Position numbers and translations under genes: made by a program
Shown: piece by piece, positions 42,842-50,957 of the stretch
Layout of the letters: each line of letters starts with the position of its first letter
How positions within the stretch are numbered: position 1 is the stretch's first letter
Notes under the pieces: model-generated
What the model was told of the DNA's origin: nothing
Databases searched by the model: none
The model's input: only the letters and a program-made list of their open reading frames with translations
Assembly (NCBI RefSeq): GCF_035825295.1
Contig: NZ_JAYMGI010000002.1
Coordinates: 2,954,001 to 3,018,000 of the forward strand
Direction: 5' to 3'
Source: Actinacidiphila sp. DG2A-62
GTDB taxonomy: Bacteria; Actinomycetota; Actinomycetes; Streptomycetales; Streptomycetaceae
Length of the DNA: 64,000 nucleotides

Positions 42842-43149
42842 GGCCGCCTCGGTCCAGGCCTCAGCCCAGGCCGCCTCGGCCCACGCGGCGTCGCTGAGCG
42901 CGGCGTCGCTGAGCCCGGCGTCGCCAGGCCCGGCCTCACCGAGCGCGGCGTCGCTCGGACCGGCCTCGCCGAGACCGGCTCCGCTCAGCGCCGCGTCGCC
43001 GCGCGCCGCATCACGCGCCGCGTCGCCGCGCGCCGGCCCCGGCGGGCGTCGCCGACCGGGTCCGGGGCGCCCGGGACGCCGCCCTGGGCGTCCGGGGTGT
43101 CGCCGTCGGACACGCCGTCCGTGCCGTCGGCGCCGTTCGCGCCGGGCAC
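42842..43149 (-). other. Frameshifted acidic leader of the TPR membrane protein
   Basis: The GTG at 43149 opens VPGANGADGTDGVSDGDTPD and runs to a stop at 42985 in one frame, while the neighbouring frame carries GDAARDAARGDAALSG and runs without stop into the ATG at 42841. The overlap zone contains the CCCC/CGGGG run near 43037-43047. I infer one gene with a 1-nt deletion. Confidence 0.55.
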
Positions 43150-43156
43150 GCGGTCC

Positions 43157-43456
43157 TCAGCCGTTGCCGCCCTTGCCGGACGAGCTGCGGTCGCCGTCGC
43201 CGCCGCCGACCGGCATGCCCTCGTAGATCTCCTTGCAGATCGGGCAGACCGGGTACTTCTTGGGGTCGCGCCCGGGGACCCAGACCTTGCCGCAGAGAGC
43301 GACGACGGGCGTGCCTTCCAGCGCGCTCGCCATGATCTTGTCCTTCTGGACATAGTGCGCGTAGCGCTCGTGGTCGCCGTCACCGTGGGAGAGCTGCGGA
43401 GTCGGCTCGACCAGGGTGCCGGTGCCCGCCCCGCGCTCGGGCTCAAGAGTGCTCAT
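43157..43456 (-). CDS. DUF3039 family protein
   Basis: This 99-residue protein matches actinobacterial DUF3039: HGDGDHERYAHYVQKDKIMA in the middle, then VVALCGKVWVPGRDPKKYPV and VCPICKEIYEG. The Cys pair in CPIC plus the earlier Cys suggest zinc binding. Small, soluble and widely conserved, but of unknown function. It lies 11 nt downstream of the yqgE start side on the same strand and 7 nt upstream of the probable TPR gene start, so the three genes likely form one operon. Confidence 0.9.
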   Translation of the reverse strand: MSTLEPERGAGTGTLVEPTPQLSHGDGDHERYAHYVQKDKIMASALEGTPVVALCGKVWVPGRDPKKYPVCPICKEIYEGMPVGGGDGDRSSSGKGGNG

Positions 43457-43467
43457 GACCCTCAAGC

Positions 43468-44052
43468 CTAATTGAGACTCGGATCGTCGGGATACGTGGC
43501 CACCATGGCCAGCTCGCCGCGCTGGCGGCGCAGCACCGCCCGCCACAGCCGCTCCGGGTCCGGCGCGGAGACGTCGCCCGGCTCGGACTCCACCACGTAC
43601 CACGCGCCGTCGGCCAGCTCGCGTTCCAGCTGGCCCGGTCCCCAGCCGGCGTAACCGGCGAAGATCCGCAGCGAGCCCAGCTCGGCGGCCAGCAGCTCCG
43701 GCGGGGCCTCCAGGTCGACCAGGCCGATCGCGCCGTGCACCCGCCGCCAGCCGAGCACGCCGTCCCGGCCGGCCGCGCGCGCCTCGCCGGCGCCGGGCAC
43801 CACCGCGAGGGCGAGCGCGGAGTCCAGCGCGACGGGCCCGCCCTGGAAGACCACCTGCGGCGGGACCGCCAGCTCCGCCCACGGCTCCAGCACGTCGCCG
43901 ACGCCGACCGGGGTGGGCCGGTTCAGGACCACGCCGAGCGTGCCCTTCGCGTCGTGGTCGAGCAGCAGGACCACGGTGCGGTCGAAGTTGGGGTCGGCCA
44001 GCTTCGGGGTGGCCACCAGCAGCCGGCCGGTGAGCGACGACACCTCGGTCAT
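43468..44052 (-). CDS. YqgE/AlgH family protein
   Basis: This 194-residue protein shows the full family pattern: SSLTGRLLVATPKLADPNFD at the start, VVLLLDHDAKGTLGVVLNRP, VFQGGPVALDSALALA and IFAGYAGWGPGQLERELADG. YqgE/AlgH proteins are conserved cytoplasmic proteins without a settled biochemical role. I take the ATG at 44052, which matches the usual family N-terminus; the ATG at 44061 with GGGGGA just before it is an alternative that adds three residues. First gene of a probable yqgE-DUF3039-TPR operon, divergent from murA. Confidence 0.93.
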   Translation of the reverse strand: MTEVSSLTGRLLVATPKLADPNFDRTVVLLLDHDAKGTLGVVLNRPTPVGVGDVLEPWAELAVPPQVVFQGGPVALDSALALAVVPGAGEARAAGRDGVLGWRRVHGAIGLVDLEAPPELLAAELGSLRIFAGYAGWGPGQLERELADGAWYVVESEPGDVSAPDPERLWRAVLRRQRGELAMVATYPDDPSLN

Positions 44053-44089
44053 GCGGGACATGATCCCCCAATCGGCGGCAAGACGTGGT

Positions 44090-44260
44090 GTCAGCACGGG
44101 AATCCGGGCGCGAACCGGACGCACTCCCGGCGCGATCCGGACACGTGCGCCGGGCACGGTCCGGGCGCGCGTCCGGGCCGGGTCCGGGCACGGTCCGGGC
44201 CGGGCCCGGGCGTGCGCCCGGAAGCCGACCGGTCGCACGCCGGGCGCGCGGGCCGCGCCC
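44090..44260. repeat. Degenerate GC-rich repeats between yqgE and murA
   Basis: Short units such as CCGGGCACGGTCCGGGC recur with variations through this divergent region. The right end carries the murA translation start region. No gene is present. The repeats may affect promoter structure. Confidence 0.55.
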
Positions 44261-44314
44261 GGCGTCGGACTACCATGTGCCTCCCGCACACCGCTCACGA
44301 CGATCGCGAGTTCC

Positions 44315-45664
44315 ATGAACGACAACGCCGATGTTCTGCTTGTCCATGGCGGCACCCCTCTGGAAGGCGAGATCCGGGTCAGAGGCGCGAAGAACCTCGT
44401 GCCGAAGGCGATGGTCGCCGCGCTGCTGGGCAGCGAGCCCAGCAGACTGCGCAACGTCCCGGAGATCCGCGACGTGCGCGTGGTGCGCGGTCTGCTGCAA
44501 CTGCACGGCGTCACGGTGGAGAACGGCGAGGAACCCGGTGAGCTGGTGCTCGACCCGACCCGGGTGGAGAGCGCGAACGTCGCCGACATCGACGCGCACG
44601 CCGGCTCGTCGCGCATCCCGATCCTGTTCTGCGGCCCGCTGCTGCACCGGCTCGGCCACGCGTTCATCCCGGGGCTGGGCGGCTGCGACATCGGCGGCCT
44701 GCCCATCGACTTCCACTTCGACGTGCTGCGCAAGTTCGGCGCGACGATCGACAAGCGCGCCGACGGGCAGTACCTGGAGGCCCCGCAGCGGCTGCGCGGC
44801 TGCAAGATCCGGCTGCCGTACCCGTCGGTCGGCTCGACCGAGCAGGTGCTGCTGACCGCGGTGCTCGCCGAGGGCGTGACGGAACTCACCAACGCCGCGG
44901 TGGAGCCGGAGATCGAGGACCTGATCTGCGTCCTGCAGAAGATGGGCGCGATCATCTCCATGGACACCGACCGGACCATCCGGATCACCGGCGTGGAGCG
45001 GCTCGGCGGCTACACCCACCGCGCGCTGCCGGACCGCCTGGAGGCGGCGTCGTGGGCGAGCGCGGCGCTGGCCACCGAGGGCGACATCTACGTGCGCGGC
45101 GCGCAGCAGCGCTCGATGATGACCTTCCTCAACACCTACCGGAAGGTCGGCGGCGCCTTCGAGATCGACGACGAGGGCATCCGCTTCTGGCACCCGGGCG
45201 GCCCGCTGGACGCCATCGCGCTGGAGACCGACGTGCACCCGGGCTTCCAGACCGACTGGCAGCAGCCGCTGGTGGTCGCGCTGACCCAGGCGTCGGGGCT
45301 GTCGATCGTGCACGAGACGGTCTACGAGTCGCGGCTGGGCTTCACCGAGGCGCTCAACCAGATGGGCGCGCACATCCAGCTCTACCGCGAGTGCCTGGGC
45401 GGCAGCGCCTGCCGGTTCGGGCAGCGCAACTTCCTGCACTCCGCGGTGGTCTCGGGCCCGACCAAGCTGCAGGGCGCCGACCTGGTCATCCCCGATCTGC
45501 GCGGCGGCTTCTCGTACCTGATCGCGGCGCTGGCCGCGCAGGGCACCTCGCGGGTGCACGGGATCAGCCTGATCAACCGCGGCTACGAGAACTTCCTCGA
45601 CAAGCTGGAGGAGTTGGGCGCCCACATCGACCGGCCCGACCGGGAAATCGTCGCGGTGGCCTGA
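44315..45664 (+). CDS. murA: UDP-N-acetylglucosamine 1-carboxyvinyltransferase
   Basis: This 449-residue cytoplasmic enzyme transfers enolpyruvate from PEP to UDP-GlcNAc, the first committed step of peptidoglycan synthesis. It begins with VHGGTPLEGEIRVRGAKNLV, where Lys-Asn form part of the substrate site. The catalytic Cys lies in GLGGCDIGG (about residue 124); Cys rather than Asp predicts fosfomycin sensitivity. DRLEAASWASAALATEGDIY and LRGGFSYLIAALAAQGTS complete the family pattern. Length and ends are normal. A 16-bp hairpin terminator follows, shared with the convergent HU gene. Confidence 0.97.
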   Translation: MNDNADVLLVHGGTPLEGEIRVRGAKNLVPKAMVAALLGSEPSRLRNVPEIRDVRVVRGLLQLHGVTVENGEEPGELVLDPTRVESANVADIDAHAGSSRIPILFCGPLLHRLGHAFIPGLGGCDIGGLPIDFHFDVLRKFGATIDKRADGQYLEAPQRLRGCKIRLPYPSVGSTEQVLLTAVLAEGVTELTNAAVEPEIEDLICVLQKMGAIISMDTDRTIRITGVERLGGYTHRALPDRLEAASWASAALATEGDIYVRGAQQRSMMTFLNTYRKVGGAFEIDDEGIRFWHPGGPLDAIALETDVHPGFQTDWQQPLVVALTQASGLSIVHETVYESRLGFTEALNQMGAHIQLYRECLGGSACRFGQRNFLHSAVVSGPTKLQGADLVIPDLRGGFSYLIAALAAQGTSRVHGISLINRGYENFLDKLEELGAHIDRPDREIVAVA

Positions 45665-45704
45665 CGCACCGTCGGATTTCGGCCATGCGGGACGCTGTAC
45701 ACGG

Positions 45705-45746
45705 CGAAGGGCGGCCGCCCCTCCGATGGGGGGCGGCCGCCCTTCG
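45705..45746. terminator. Bidirectional hairpin terminator between murA and hup
   Basis: GAAGGGCGGCCGCCCC pairs with GGGGCGGCCGCCCTTC, a perfect 16-bp stem (17 with the flanking C-G pair) around an 8-nt loop. It serves both convergent genes. Confidence 0.85.
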
Positions 45747-45761
45747 TGTCGCTGCCGGGGG

Positions 45762-46043
45762 TCACTTGCCCTTGGCGGCGTCCTTCAGCTTGGAACCCGC
45801 GGAGACCTTGACGCTGTAGCCGGCCGGGATGTTGATCGGCTCGCCGGTCTGCGGGTTGCGGGCGGTGCGGGCGGCACGGTGGGTGCGCTCGAAGGTCAGG
45901 AAGCCGGGGATGGTGACCTTCTCGTCGCCCTTGGCCACGATCTCACCGACGGTCTCGGCGAACGCGGCCAGAACGGCGTCGGCGTCCTTGCGGGTCACCT
46001 CGGCGCGGTCTGCCAGCGCGGCCACCAGCTCACTGCGGTTCAT
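45762..46043 (-). CDS. hup: HU family DNA-binding protein
   Basis: This 93-residue nucleoid protein is HU: MNRSELVAALADRAEVTRKD at the start, DEKVTIPGFLTFERTHRAAR, and the RNPQTGEPINIPA arm that wraps DNA. It lacks the long Lys-rich tail of the second Streptomyces HU (HupS), so it is the short HupA type. GGGAG lies 8 nt before the ATG at 46043. A perfect 16-bp palindrome lies about 85 nt upstream (46128-46143). Next to murA as in other Streptomyces. Confidence 0.96.
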   Translation of the reverse strand: MNRSELVAALADRAEVTRKDADAVLAAFAETVGEIVAKGDEKVTIPGFLTFERTHRAARTARNPQTGEPINIPAGYSVKVSAGSKLKDAAKGK

Positions 46044-46127
46044 ATCTGTACTCCCGTGTTCTTTCTGCCATGGGGGCGCGAGCTCGAAGCTGATGCTGTG
46101 TGCCTCACTGCCCAGGTGTGCATCCTG

Positions 46128-46143
46128 CCCCCATATATGGGGG
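46128..46143. promoter_or_regulatory. Perfect 16-bp palindrome upstream of hup
   Basis: CCCCCATATATGGGGG is fully self-complementary with an AT-rich centre in very GC-rich surroundings, 85 nt before the hup ATG. The continuous symmetry suits an operator for a dimeric regulator. I cannot name the regulator. Confidence 0.5.
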
Positions 46144-46317
46144 AAAGCCAATCGCCCGCCCGCGCGAGTCGCGGAAAAACCGCAGCGGAAGCCCCATGAT
46201 GACGGAATGTCGCGGCCGGTCGACGCTCGGGATCGACCTCCGCCGCCATTTCGGCCGTTTCGGTCCTTCCCTCCGCGCGCGGGTGGTGCTAAAGCGTGCG
46301 CCCGCGCCTTTCCGACC

Positions 46318-46388
46318 GACCGTCACGCCGTCACGCCGCCGCGCTCACGCCGTCGCGCCATCGCGCCGCCGCGCTCACGCCGTCACGC
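46318..46388. repeat. Short CGCCGTCACG-type tandem repeats
   Basis: Units such as CGCCGTCACGC and CGCCGCGCTCA repeat several times, including two copies of GCCGCCGCGCTCACGCCGTC, directly after the malic enzyme stop. No coding function is apparent. Confidence 0.6.
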
Positions 46389-46402
46389 GTTCCGTCGCGC
46401 AC

Positions 46403-47860
46403 TCACGCCGGGACCGGGCCGGAGCCGGCCGCGGCGGCGACCGCCGGGCCCTGCGCCTTGGCGGCGTCCCGCACCGCGCCGGCCACCGCGCCGGCCACCT
46501 TGTCGTTGAAGACGCTGGGGATGATGTAGTTGGGGTTCAGCTCGCCGTCCCCCACCACGCCCGCCAGCGCCCGCGCCGCGGCCAGCATCATCTCGGTGTT
46601 GACCGTGCGGGACTGGGCGTCCAGCAGGCCGCGGAAGACGCCGGGGAAGACCAGCACGTTGTTGATCTGGTTGGGGAAGTCGCTGCGCCCGGTGGCGACC
46701 ACCGCGGCGTGCTCGCGGGCCGCGCCGGGGTCGACCTCGGGGTCGGGGTTGGCGAGCGCGAAGACGATCGCGCCGTCGGCCATCCGGGCGATGTCCGAGC
46801 CGTCCAGCACGTCCGGCGCGGAGACGCCGATGAAGACGTCGGCGCCCACCACGGCCTCCTTCAGGGTGCCGGTGACGCCCTCGGGGTTGGTGTTGTCGGC
46901 GATCCAGCGCAGCGCGGCGCCGCTCGGGCCGTCCCCGTCGGCCTTGATGTCCGCGCGCTCGGCGTGCACCACGCCGTGGATGTCGGCGACCACCGCGTGC
47001 TTGACGCCGGCCGCCAGCAGCAGCTTCAGGATGGCCGTGCCGGCCGCGCCCGCCCCCGACATGACCACCCGCAGCGCGCCGATCTCCTTGCCGACGCAGC
47101 GCAGCGCGTTGGTCAGCGCGGCCAGCACCACGATGGCGGTGCCGTGCTGGTCGTCGTGGAAGACCGGGATGTCCAGCGCCTCGCGCAGCCGCGCCTCGAT
47201 CTCGAAGCAGCGCGGCGCGGAGATGTCCTCCAGGTTGATGCCCGCGAAGCCGGGCGCGATGGCCGTGACGATCTCCACGATCTGGTCGGTGTCCTGGGTG
47301 TCCAGGCACAGCGGCCACGCGTCGATCCCGGCGAACCGCTTGAACAGCGCGGCCTTGCCCTCCATCACCGGCAGCGCCGCCCTGGGCCCGATGTTGCCCA
47401 GGCCCAGCACCGCGGAGCCGTCGGTCACCACGGCGACCGAGTTGCGCTTGATGGTCAGCCGGCGGGCGTCCTCGGGGTTCTCCGCGATGGCCATGCAGAC
47501 CCGGGCGACGCCCGGGGTGTAGACCATGGACAGGTCGTCGCGGTTGCGGATCGGGTGCTTGGACTGCATCTCGATCTTGCCGCCGAGGTGCATCAGGAAC
47601 GTACGGTCGGAGACCTTGCCGATCGCCACGCCCTCGATCGACCGCAGCTTGCCGACGATCTCGTCGGCGTGCTCGGTCGAGGTCGCGGCGATCGTCACGT
47701 CGATGCGCAGCTTCTCGTGACCCGAGGCGGTGACGTCCAGACCGGTGACCGAGCCGCCGGAGGACTCCACGGCGGTGGTGAGCCGGCCGACCGCGGTCCC
47801 GCTGGCCGGGACCTCCAGCCGCACGGTGATCGAGTACGAGACGCTTGGCGCCGTTGCCAT
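46403..47860 (-). CDS. NAD-dependent malic enzyme with N-terminal ACT domain
   Basis: This 485-residue enzyme decarboxylates malate to pyruvate. Residues 1-85 form an ACT-like regulatory domain ([20 protein letters not shown]), then the malic domain ([50 protein letters not shown]) and the NAD-binding domain ([18 protein letters not shown]). The ATG at 47860 has GAAGAAGG 6 nt upstream. ACT-domain malic enzymes of actinomycetes are usually NAD-dependent. It follows hup in the same order as in S. coelicolor. Confidence 0.94.
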   Translation of the reverse strand: MATAPSVSYSITVRLEVPASGTAVGRLTTAVESSGGSVTGLDVTASGHEKLRIDVTIAATSTEHADEIVGKLRSIEGVAIGKVSDRTFLMHLGGKIEMQSKHPIRNRDDLSMVYTPGVARVCMAIAENPEDARRLTIKRNSVAVVTDGSAVLGLGNIGPRAALPVMEGKAALFKRFAGIDAWPLCLDTQDTDQIVEIVTAIAPGFAGINLEDISAPRCFEIEARLREALDIPVFHDDQHGTAIVVLAALTNALRCVGKEIGALRVVMSGAGAAGTAILKLLLAAGVKHAVVADIHGVVHAERADIKADGDGPSGAALRWIADNTNPEGVTGTLKEAVVGADVFIGVSAPDVLDGSDIARMADGAIVFALANPDPEVDPGAAREHAAVVATGRSDFPNQINNVLVFPGVFRGLLDAQSRTVNTEMMLAAARALAGVVGDGELNPNYIIPSVFNDKVAGAVAGAVRDAAKAQGPAVAAAAGSGPVPA

Positions 47861-48234
47861 GACGACCTTCTTCCGGTTCCTGCGAGGGTGGTTCGCTGTG
47901 CGTGTCGATCGTCGCACTTACCTGCGGGTACGGGTGAATCCGACGACCCCTGGGCGTCAGGTAAGCACCGCCGACGGTGGAAGGCTACTTCCACGATGTG
48001 AAGGGCGGGCAACGCGCAGGCGTGCGGCACGGTTTTCCGCCGGACGGGGGCCCGCGGGGGCCGACGCGCACGAAGACGCGCACGAAGGGGACGCGAACGG
48101 GAATCGCATCCCCCGCGGGTTTGTTAGCCTGGATACGGCACCGGCTCGATCCAAGCCCCCGGGCCCAACCTTAGGCGCTTCGAGCGCCCACTTGCCGCGA
48201 GGCGAGCATGGCGGGCCGGTGTCACAGCTTCACG
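47861..48234. other. Intergenic region upstream of the malic enzyme gene
   Basis: I see no gene in these 374 bases. The left end carries the ribosome binding site and promoter of the malic enzyme. An AT-richer patch with TTGTTAGCCTGGATACG at about 48120-48136 could be a promoter for a small transcript reading right, which would end at the hairpin at 48235-48267. This is weak evidence. Confidence 0.35.
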
Positions 48235-48267
48235 CCGCGGGCCCCTCCCCCAGGGAGGGGCCCGCGG
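48235..48267. terminator. Strong hairpin terminator after the HelD-like gene
   Basis: CCGCGGGCCCCTCCC pairs perfectly with GGGAGGGGCCCGCGG (15 bp) around a 3-nt loop, 49 nt past the helicase stop. TGGTTT follows on the plus side, so it can also end rightward transcripts. Confidence 0.85.
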
Positions 48268-48315
48268 TGGTTTCGCTCTGCGGCCGCGGAAGCCCTTGCG
48301 TCGGACGCCGCCCGC

Positions 48316-50583
48316 TCAGTCGGCCCGCAGCAGATCCGGGACGCCCGCCGCGTCCGGCAGATCCGCCTCCCGCGCCAGCACGACCAGCCGCTGCGTCGCC
48401 CGCGTGAGGGCGACGTACAGCACCCGCAACCCCGCGGGGGACTCCTCCGCGATCTCCGCGGGCGAGACCACGACCGTCGCGTCGTACTCCAGCCCCTTCG
48501 CCTCCAGGCTGCCGAGGGCCACCACGCGCTCGCCGAGCCCGGCCACCCATTCCCGCGCCTGCTCCCGGCGGGCCATGGCCACGACGACGCCGACCGTCCC
48601 GTCGACCTCCTCCAGCAGCCGCGCGGCAGCGCCCCGCACCCGCGCGGCCAGATCCTCGGAGGCGTCCGCGACCTCGTACCGCGGCAGCGCCCCGGTCGAG
48701 CGGACCGCCCGCGGCGGCTCGCTGCCGGGCATCGCCAGCGCCAGCACCGTGGCCGCGACCTCCGCGATCTCCGCCGGGTTGCGGTAGTTGACGGTGAGCG
48801 TGAACCGCCGCCGCGGCCTGCTGCCGAGCGCCTCGTCGCGCGCCCGGGCCGCCTCGTCCACGTCGGACCACGAACTCTGCGCGGGGTCCCCGACCACCGT
48901 CCACGTCGCGGTGCGCCCGCGCCGCCCGACCATCCGCCACTGCATCGGCGTGAGGTCCTGGGCCTCGTCCACGATCACGTGCGCGTACTCCGTGCGCTCC
49001 TGCGCCAGCCGCTCGGCCCGCTCGCGCCGGCTCTCCTCGCGGGCCTGCGGCATCAGCTCCTCCAGGCCGGTGAGCTGGTCCAGCGGGTCCAGCTCGCGCG
49101 GCCTGCGCTCGCGCGGCGGCGCGCCCAGCAGCGTGGCCAGCTCGTCCAGCAGCGCCACGTCGTGCACGGAGAAGCCGTCGCGGCGCAGCGAGCGCGCCAC
49201 CCGGCGCACCTCCGGCGGGGTCAGCACCCGCCGGGCCCAGCGCGACAGCCGCCGCTCGTCGGCGAGCGCGGCCAGCACCGCGGCCGGCTCCAGCACCGGC
49301 CACCAGGCGTCGAGGAAGCCGGTGAAGTCCGGCTCGGAGCTGATGTCCTCGTCGAAGCCCTGTCGCTCCTCCGCGGCCAGCTCCGCGTCGTCGAAGCGGC
49401 GGCCGGTCCTGCGCCACAGCGCGTCGAGCAGCAGCCTGCGGGCACGCGGGCGCAGCAGGTTGATGGGCGCGGTGCCGCCGAGCGCCTGCTGCCTGACCCG
49501 GGCCAGCTCCTGCGCGTCCAGCTCCAGCCGGCGGCCGAAGGCCACCACGCGCAGCGAGGCGGGGACGTCCTCCGCGCGGTCCAGGCAGCCGCGCGCGGCG
49601 TTGCGCAGCACCTTCTGCATCCGCAGCGAGCCCTTGACCCGGGCGACGGCCGGCTCGTCGTACAGCTCCGCGCTCACGCCGTCCACCAGCGAGCCGACCG
49701 CGCGGATCGCGACCTGGCCCTCCTCCCCCAGCGACGGCAGCACGCCCTCGGTGTACGCGACCAGCAGCGGCGTCGGGCTGACGCACAGGATGCCGCCGGA
49801 GTAGCGCCGCCGGTCCTGGTAGAGCAGGTACGCCGCGCGGTGCAGCGCCACGGCGGTCTTGCCGGTGCCGGGGCCGCCGGTGACCTCGGTGACCGACGCG
49901 GCCGGCGCGCGGATCACCAGGTCCTGCTCGGCCTGGATGCTGGAGACGATGTCGCGCATGGAGTGGGTGCGGGCCTGGCCGAGCGCGGCCATCAGCGCGC
50001 CGTCGCCGACCACCGGCAGCCCGGTGGTCAGCTCGGGCCTGAGCAGGTCGTCCTCGACGCCGAGCACCCGGCGGCCCTTGGACCGGATCACCCGGCGGCG
50101 CACCACCCGGCCGGGCGCGACCGGCGTCGAGCGGTAGAACGGCGCGGCGGCGGGCGCCCGCCAGTCGATCACCAGCGGCGCGTAGTCGCTGTCCAGCACG
50201 CCGATCCGGCCGATGTGCAGCGTCTCGGCGACGTCCGCGGTGGCGTCCGGGCGGACCGCGTCGTCGGCGGGCTCGACGGAGGTGTACGCGCCGTCCGCGC
50301 CCTTCTGGCCGTCCTTGCCGCGCAGCAGGTCGATCCGGCCGAACAGGAAGTCCTCGAACTCGCTGTTCAGCCGGTTGAGGTGGACGCCGGCGCGGAAGAC
50401 CTGCGCGTCGCGTTCGGCCAGTGCGCCGGGCGTGCCGACCTGGCCGCGCTTGGCGGCGTCGTCCATCAGGAACTCCGCCTCGTGGATCTTCTCCTCCAGG
50501 CGGCGGTACACCCGGTCCAGGTGCGCCTGCTCGGCGGCGATCTCCTGTTCCCGGACACCCGGTGCTGTGGTCTGCGCGGCCAC
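48316..50583 (-). CDS. HelD-like UvrD/Rep-family ATPase
   Basis: This 755-residue SF1 protein resembles actinobacterial HelD, which binds RNA polymerase, pries it from DNA or inhibitors and recycles it. The N-terminal coiled-coil arm is visible (EQEIAAEQAHLDRVYRRLEE), then Walker A GGPGTGKTAVALHRAAYLL (about residue 235), VDEAQDLTPMQWRM (Walker B, about 537), and C-terminal motifs GLEYDATVVVSP and LYVALTRATQRLVVL. The GTG at 50583 has AAGGGGG 8 nt upstream. Some homologues protect against rifamycins; I see no rifamycin-associated element upstream, so this one may be housekeeping. Confidence 0.9.
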   Translation of the reverse strand: MAAQTTAPGVREQEIAAEQAHLDRVYRRLEEKIHEAEFLMDDAAKRGQVGTPGALAERDAQVFRAGVHLNRLNSEFEDFLFGRIDLLRGKDGQKGADGAYTSVEPADDAVRPDATADVAETLHIGRIGVLDSDYAPLVIDWRAPAAAPFYRSTPVAPGRVVRRRVIRSKGRRVLGVEDDLLRPELTTGLPVVGDGALMAALGQARTHSMRDIVSSIQAEQDLVIRAPAASVTEVTGGPGTGKTAVALHRAAYLLYQDRRRYSGGILCVSPTPLLVAYTEGVLPSLGEEGQVAIRAVGSLVDGVSAELYDEPAVARVKGSLRMQKVLRNAARGCLDRAEDVPASLRVVAFGRRLELDAQELARVRQQALGGTAPINLLRPRARRLLLDALWRRTGRRFDDAELAAEERQGFDEDISSEPDFTGFLDAWWPVLEPAAVLAALADERRLSRWARRVLTPPEVRRVARSLRRDGFSVHDVALLDELATLLGAPPRERRPRELDPLDQLTGLEELMPQAREESRRERAERLAQERTEYAHVIVDEAQDLTPMQWRMVGRRGRTATWTVVGDPAQSSWSDVDEAARARDEALGSRPRRRFTLTVNYRNPAEIAEVAATVLALAMPGSEPPRAVRSTGALPRYEVADASEDLAARVRGAAARLLEEVDGTVGVVVAMARREQAREWVAGLGERVVALGSLEAKGLEYDATVVVSPAEIAEESPAGLRVLYVALTRATQRLVVLAREADLPDAAGVPDLLRAD

Positions 50584-50739
50584 GCAGGACCCCCTTCGGC
50601 GTGTGTGCTCGTCCCTGGCACGACCGCGTCAGGGACAGCCGTCCACCCTACGCTGCCCGACGCTCGGCGCTGTGCCCCAACGCCCACGTCAACTCAACGC
50701 CGAGCGTTTTTCTTGGGCACCCCCTCCTACCCCGGCTCA
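50584..50739. other. Promoter region of the HelD-like gene
   Basis: These 156 bases start a gene-free stretch that runs to 50955; the rest is the repeat at 50740-50957. No dyad or terminator stands out here. Confidence 0.35.
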
Positions 50740-50957
50740 GCGCTGGACGCTGAGTTCAGGGGCGCGCCCCCGTACGCCGGCCCGGCGCCGGACCTGTTTT
50801 TCAGGGGCGCGGGGAACTGCGCGACCAGCCCTCGCGGCGCGCAACGTCGCCACCGCCCCAAAGGGGCTGTTCGGTGCGATCCGGACCACCGGCCCGGTGG
50901 GTGGTTGCTGGGGGTACCTCCCGGACGGAGTCTGGGGGAGCCGTTCCCCGCGCCCCT
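50740..50957 (+). repeat. Dispersed intergenic repeat, copy 3 (composite)
   Basis: The copy carries GGGGCGCGGGGAACTGCGCGA (50804-50824), CAGCCCTCGCGGCGCGCAAC, AAAGGGGCTGTTCGGT and, at 50943-50956, the inverse end GTTCCCCGCGCCCC. It has both ends of the element facing each other, so it may be a full-length unit while copies 1 and 2 are partial. It lies between the HelD-like and LysR genes. Confidence 0.75.

Larger units (their letters stand above)
46044..46402. other. Intergenic region upstream of hup
   Basis: These 359 bases contain no gene. They hold the hup promoter region, the palindrome at 46128-46143, and at 46318-46388 a short GCCGTCACGCCGCCGCGCTCA-like tandem repeat next to the end of the malic enzyme gene. 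Confidence 0.45.

Noticed and set aside
48120..48267. A small RNA or small protein gene ending at the hairpin
   Set aside because: There is a possible promoter-like patch and a strong hairpin, but no conserved structure or convincing coding frame; kept only as a remark.
50584..50740. Rifamycin-associated element before the HelD-like gene
   Set aside because: I looked for a GGGGCTTGCGGCAAGGCCC-like inverted repeat and did not see one.
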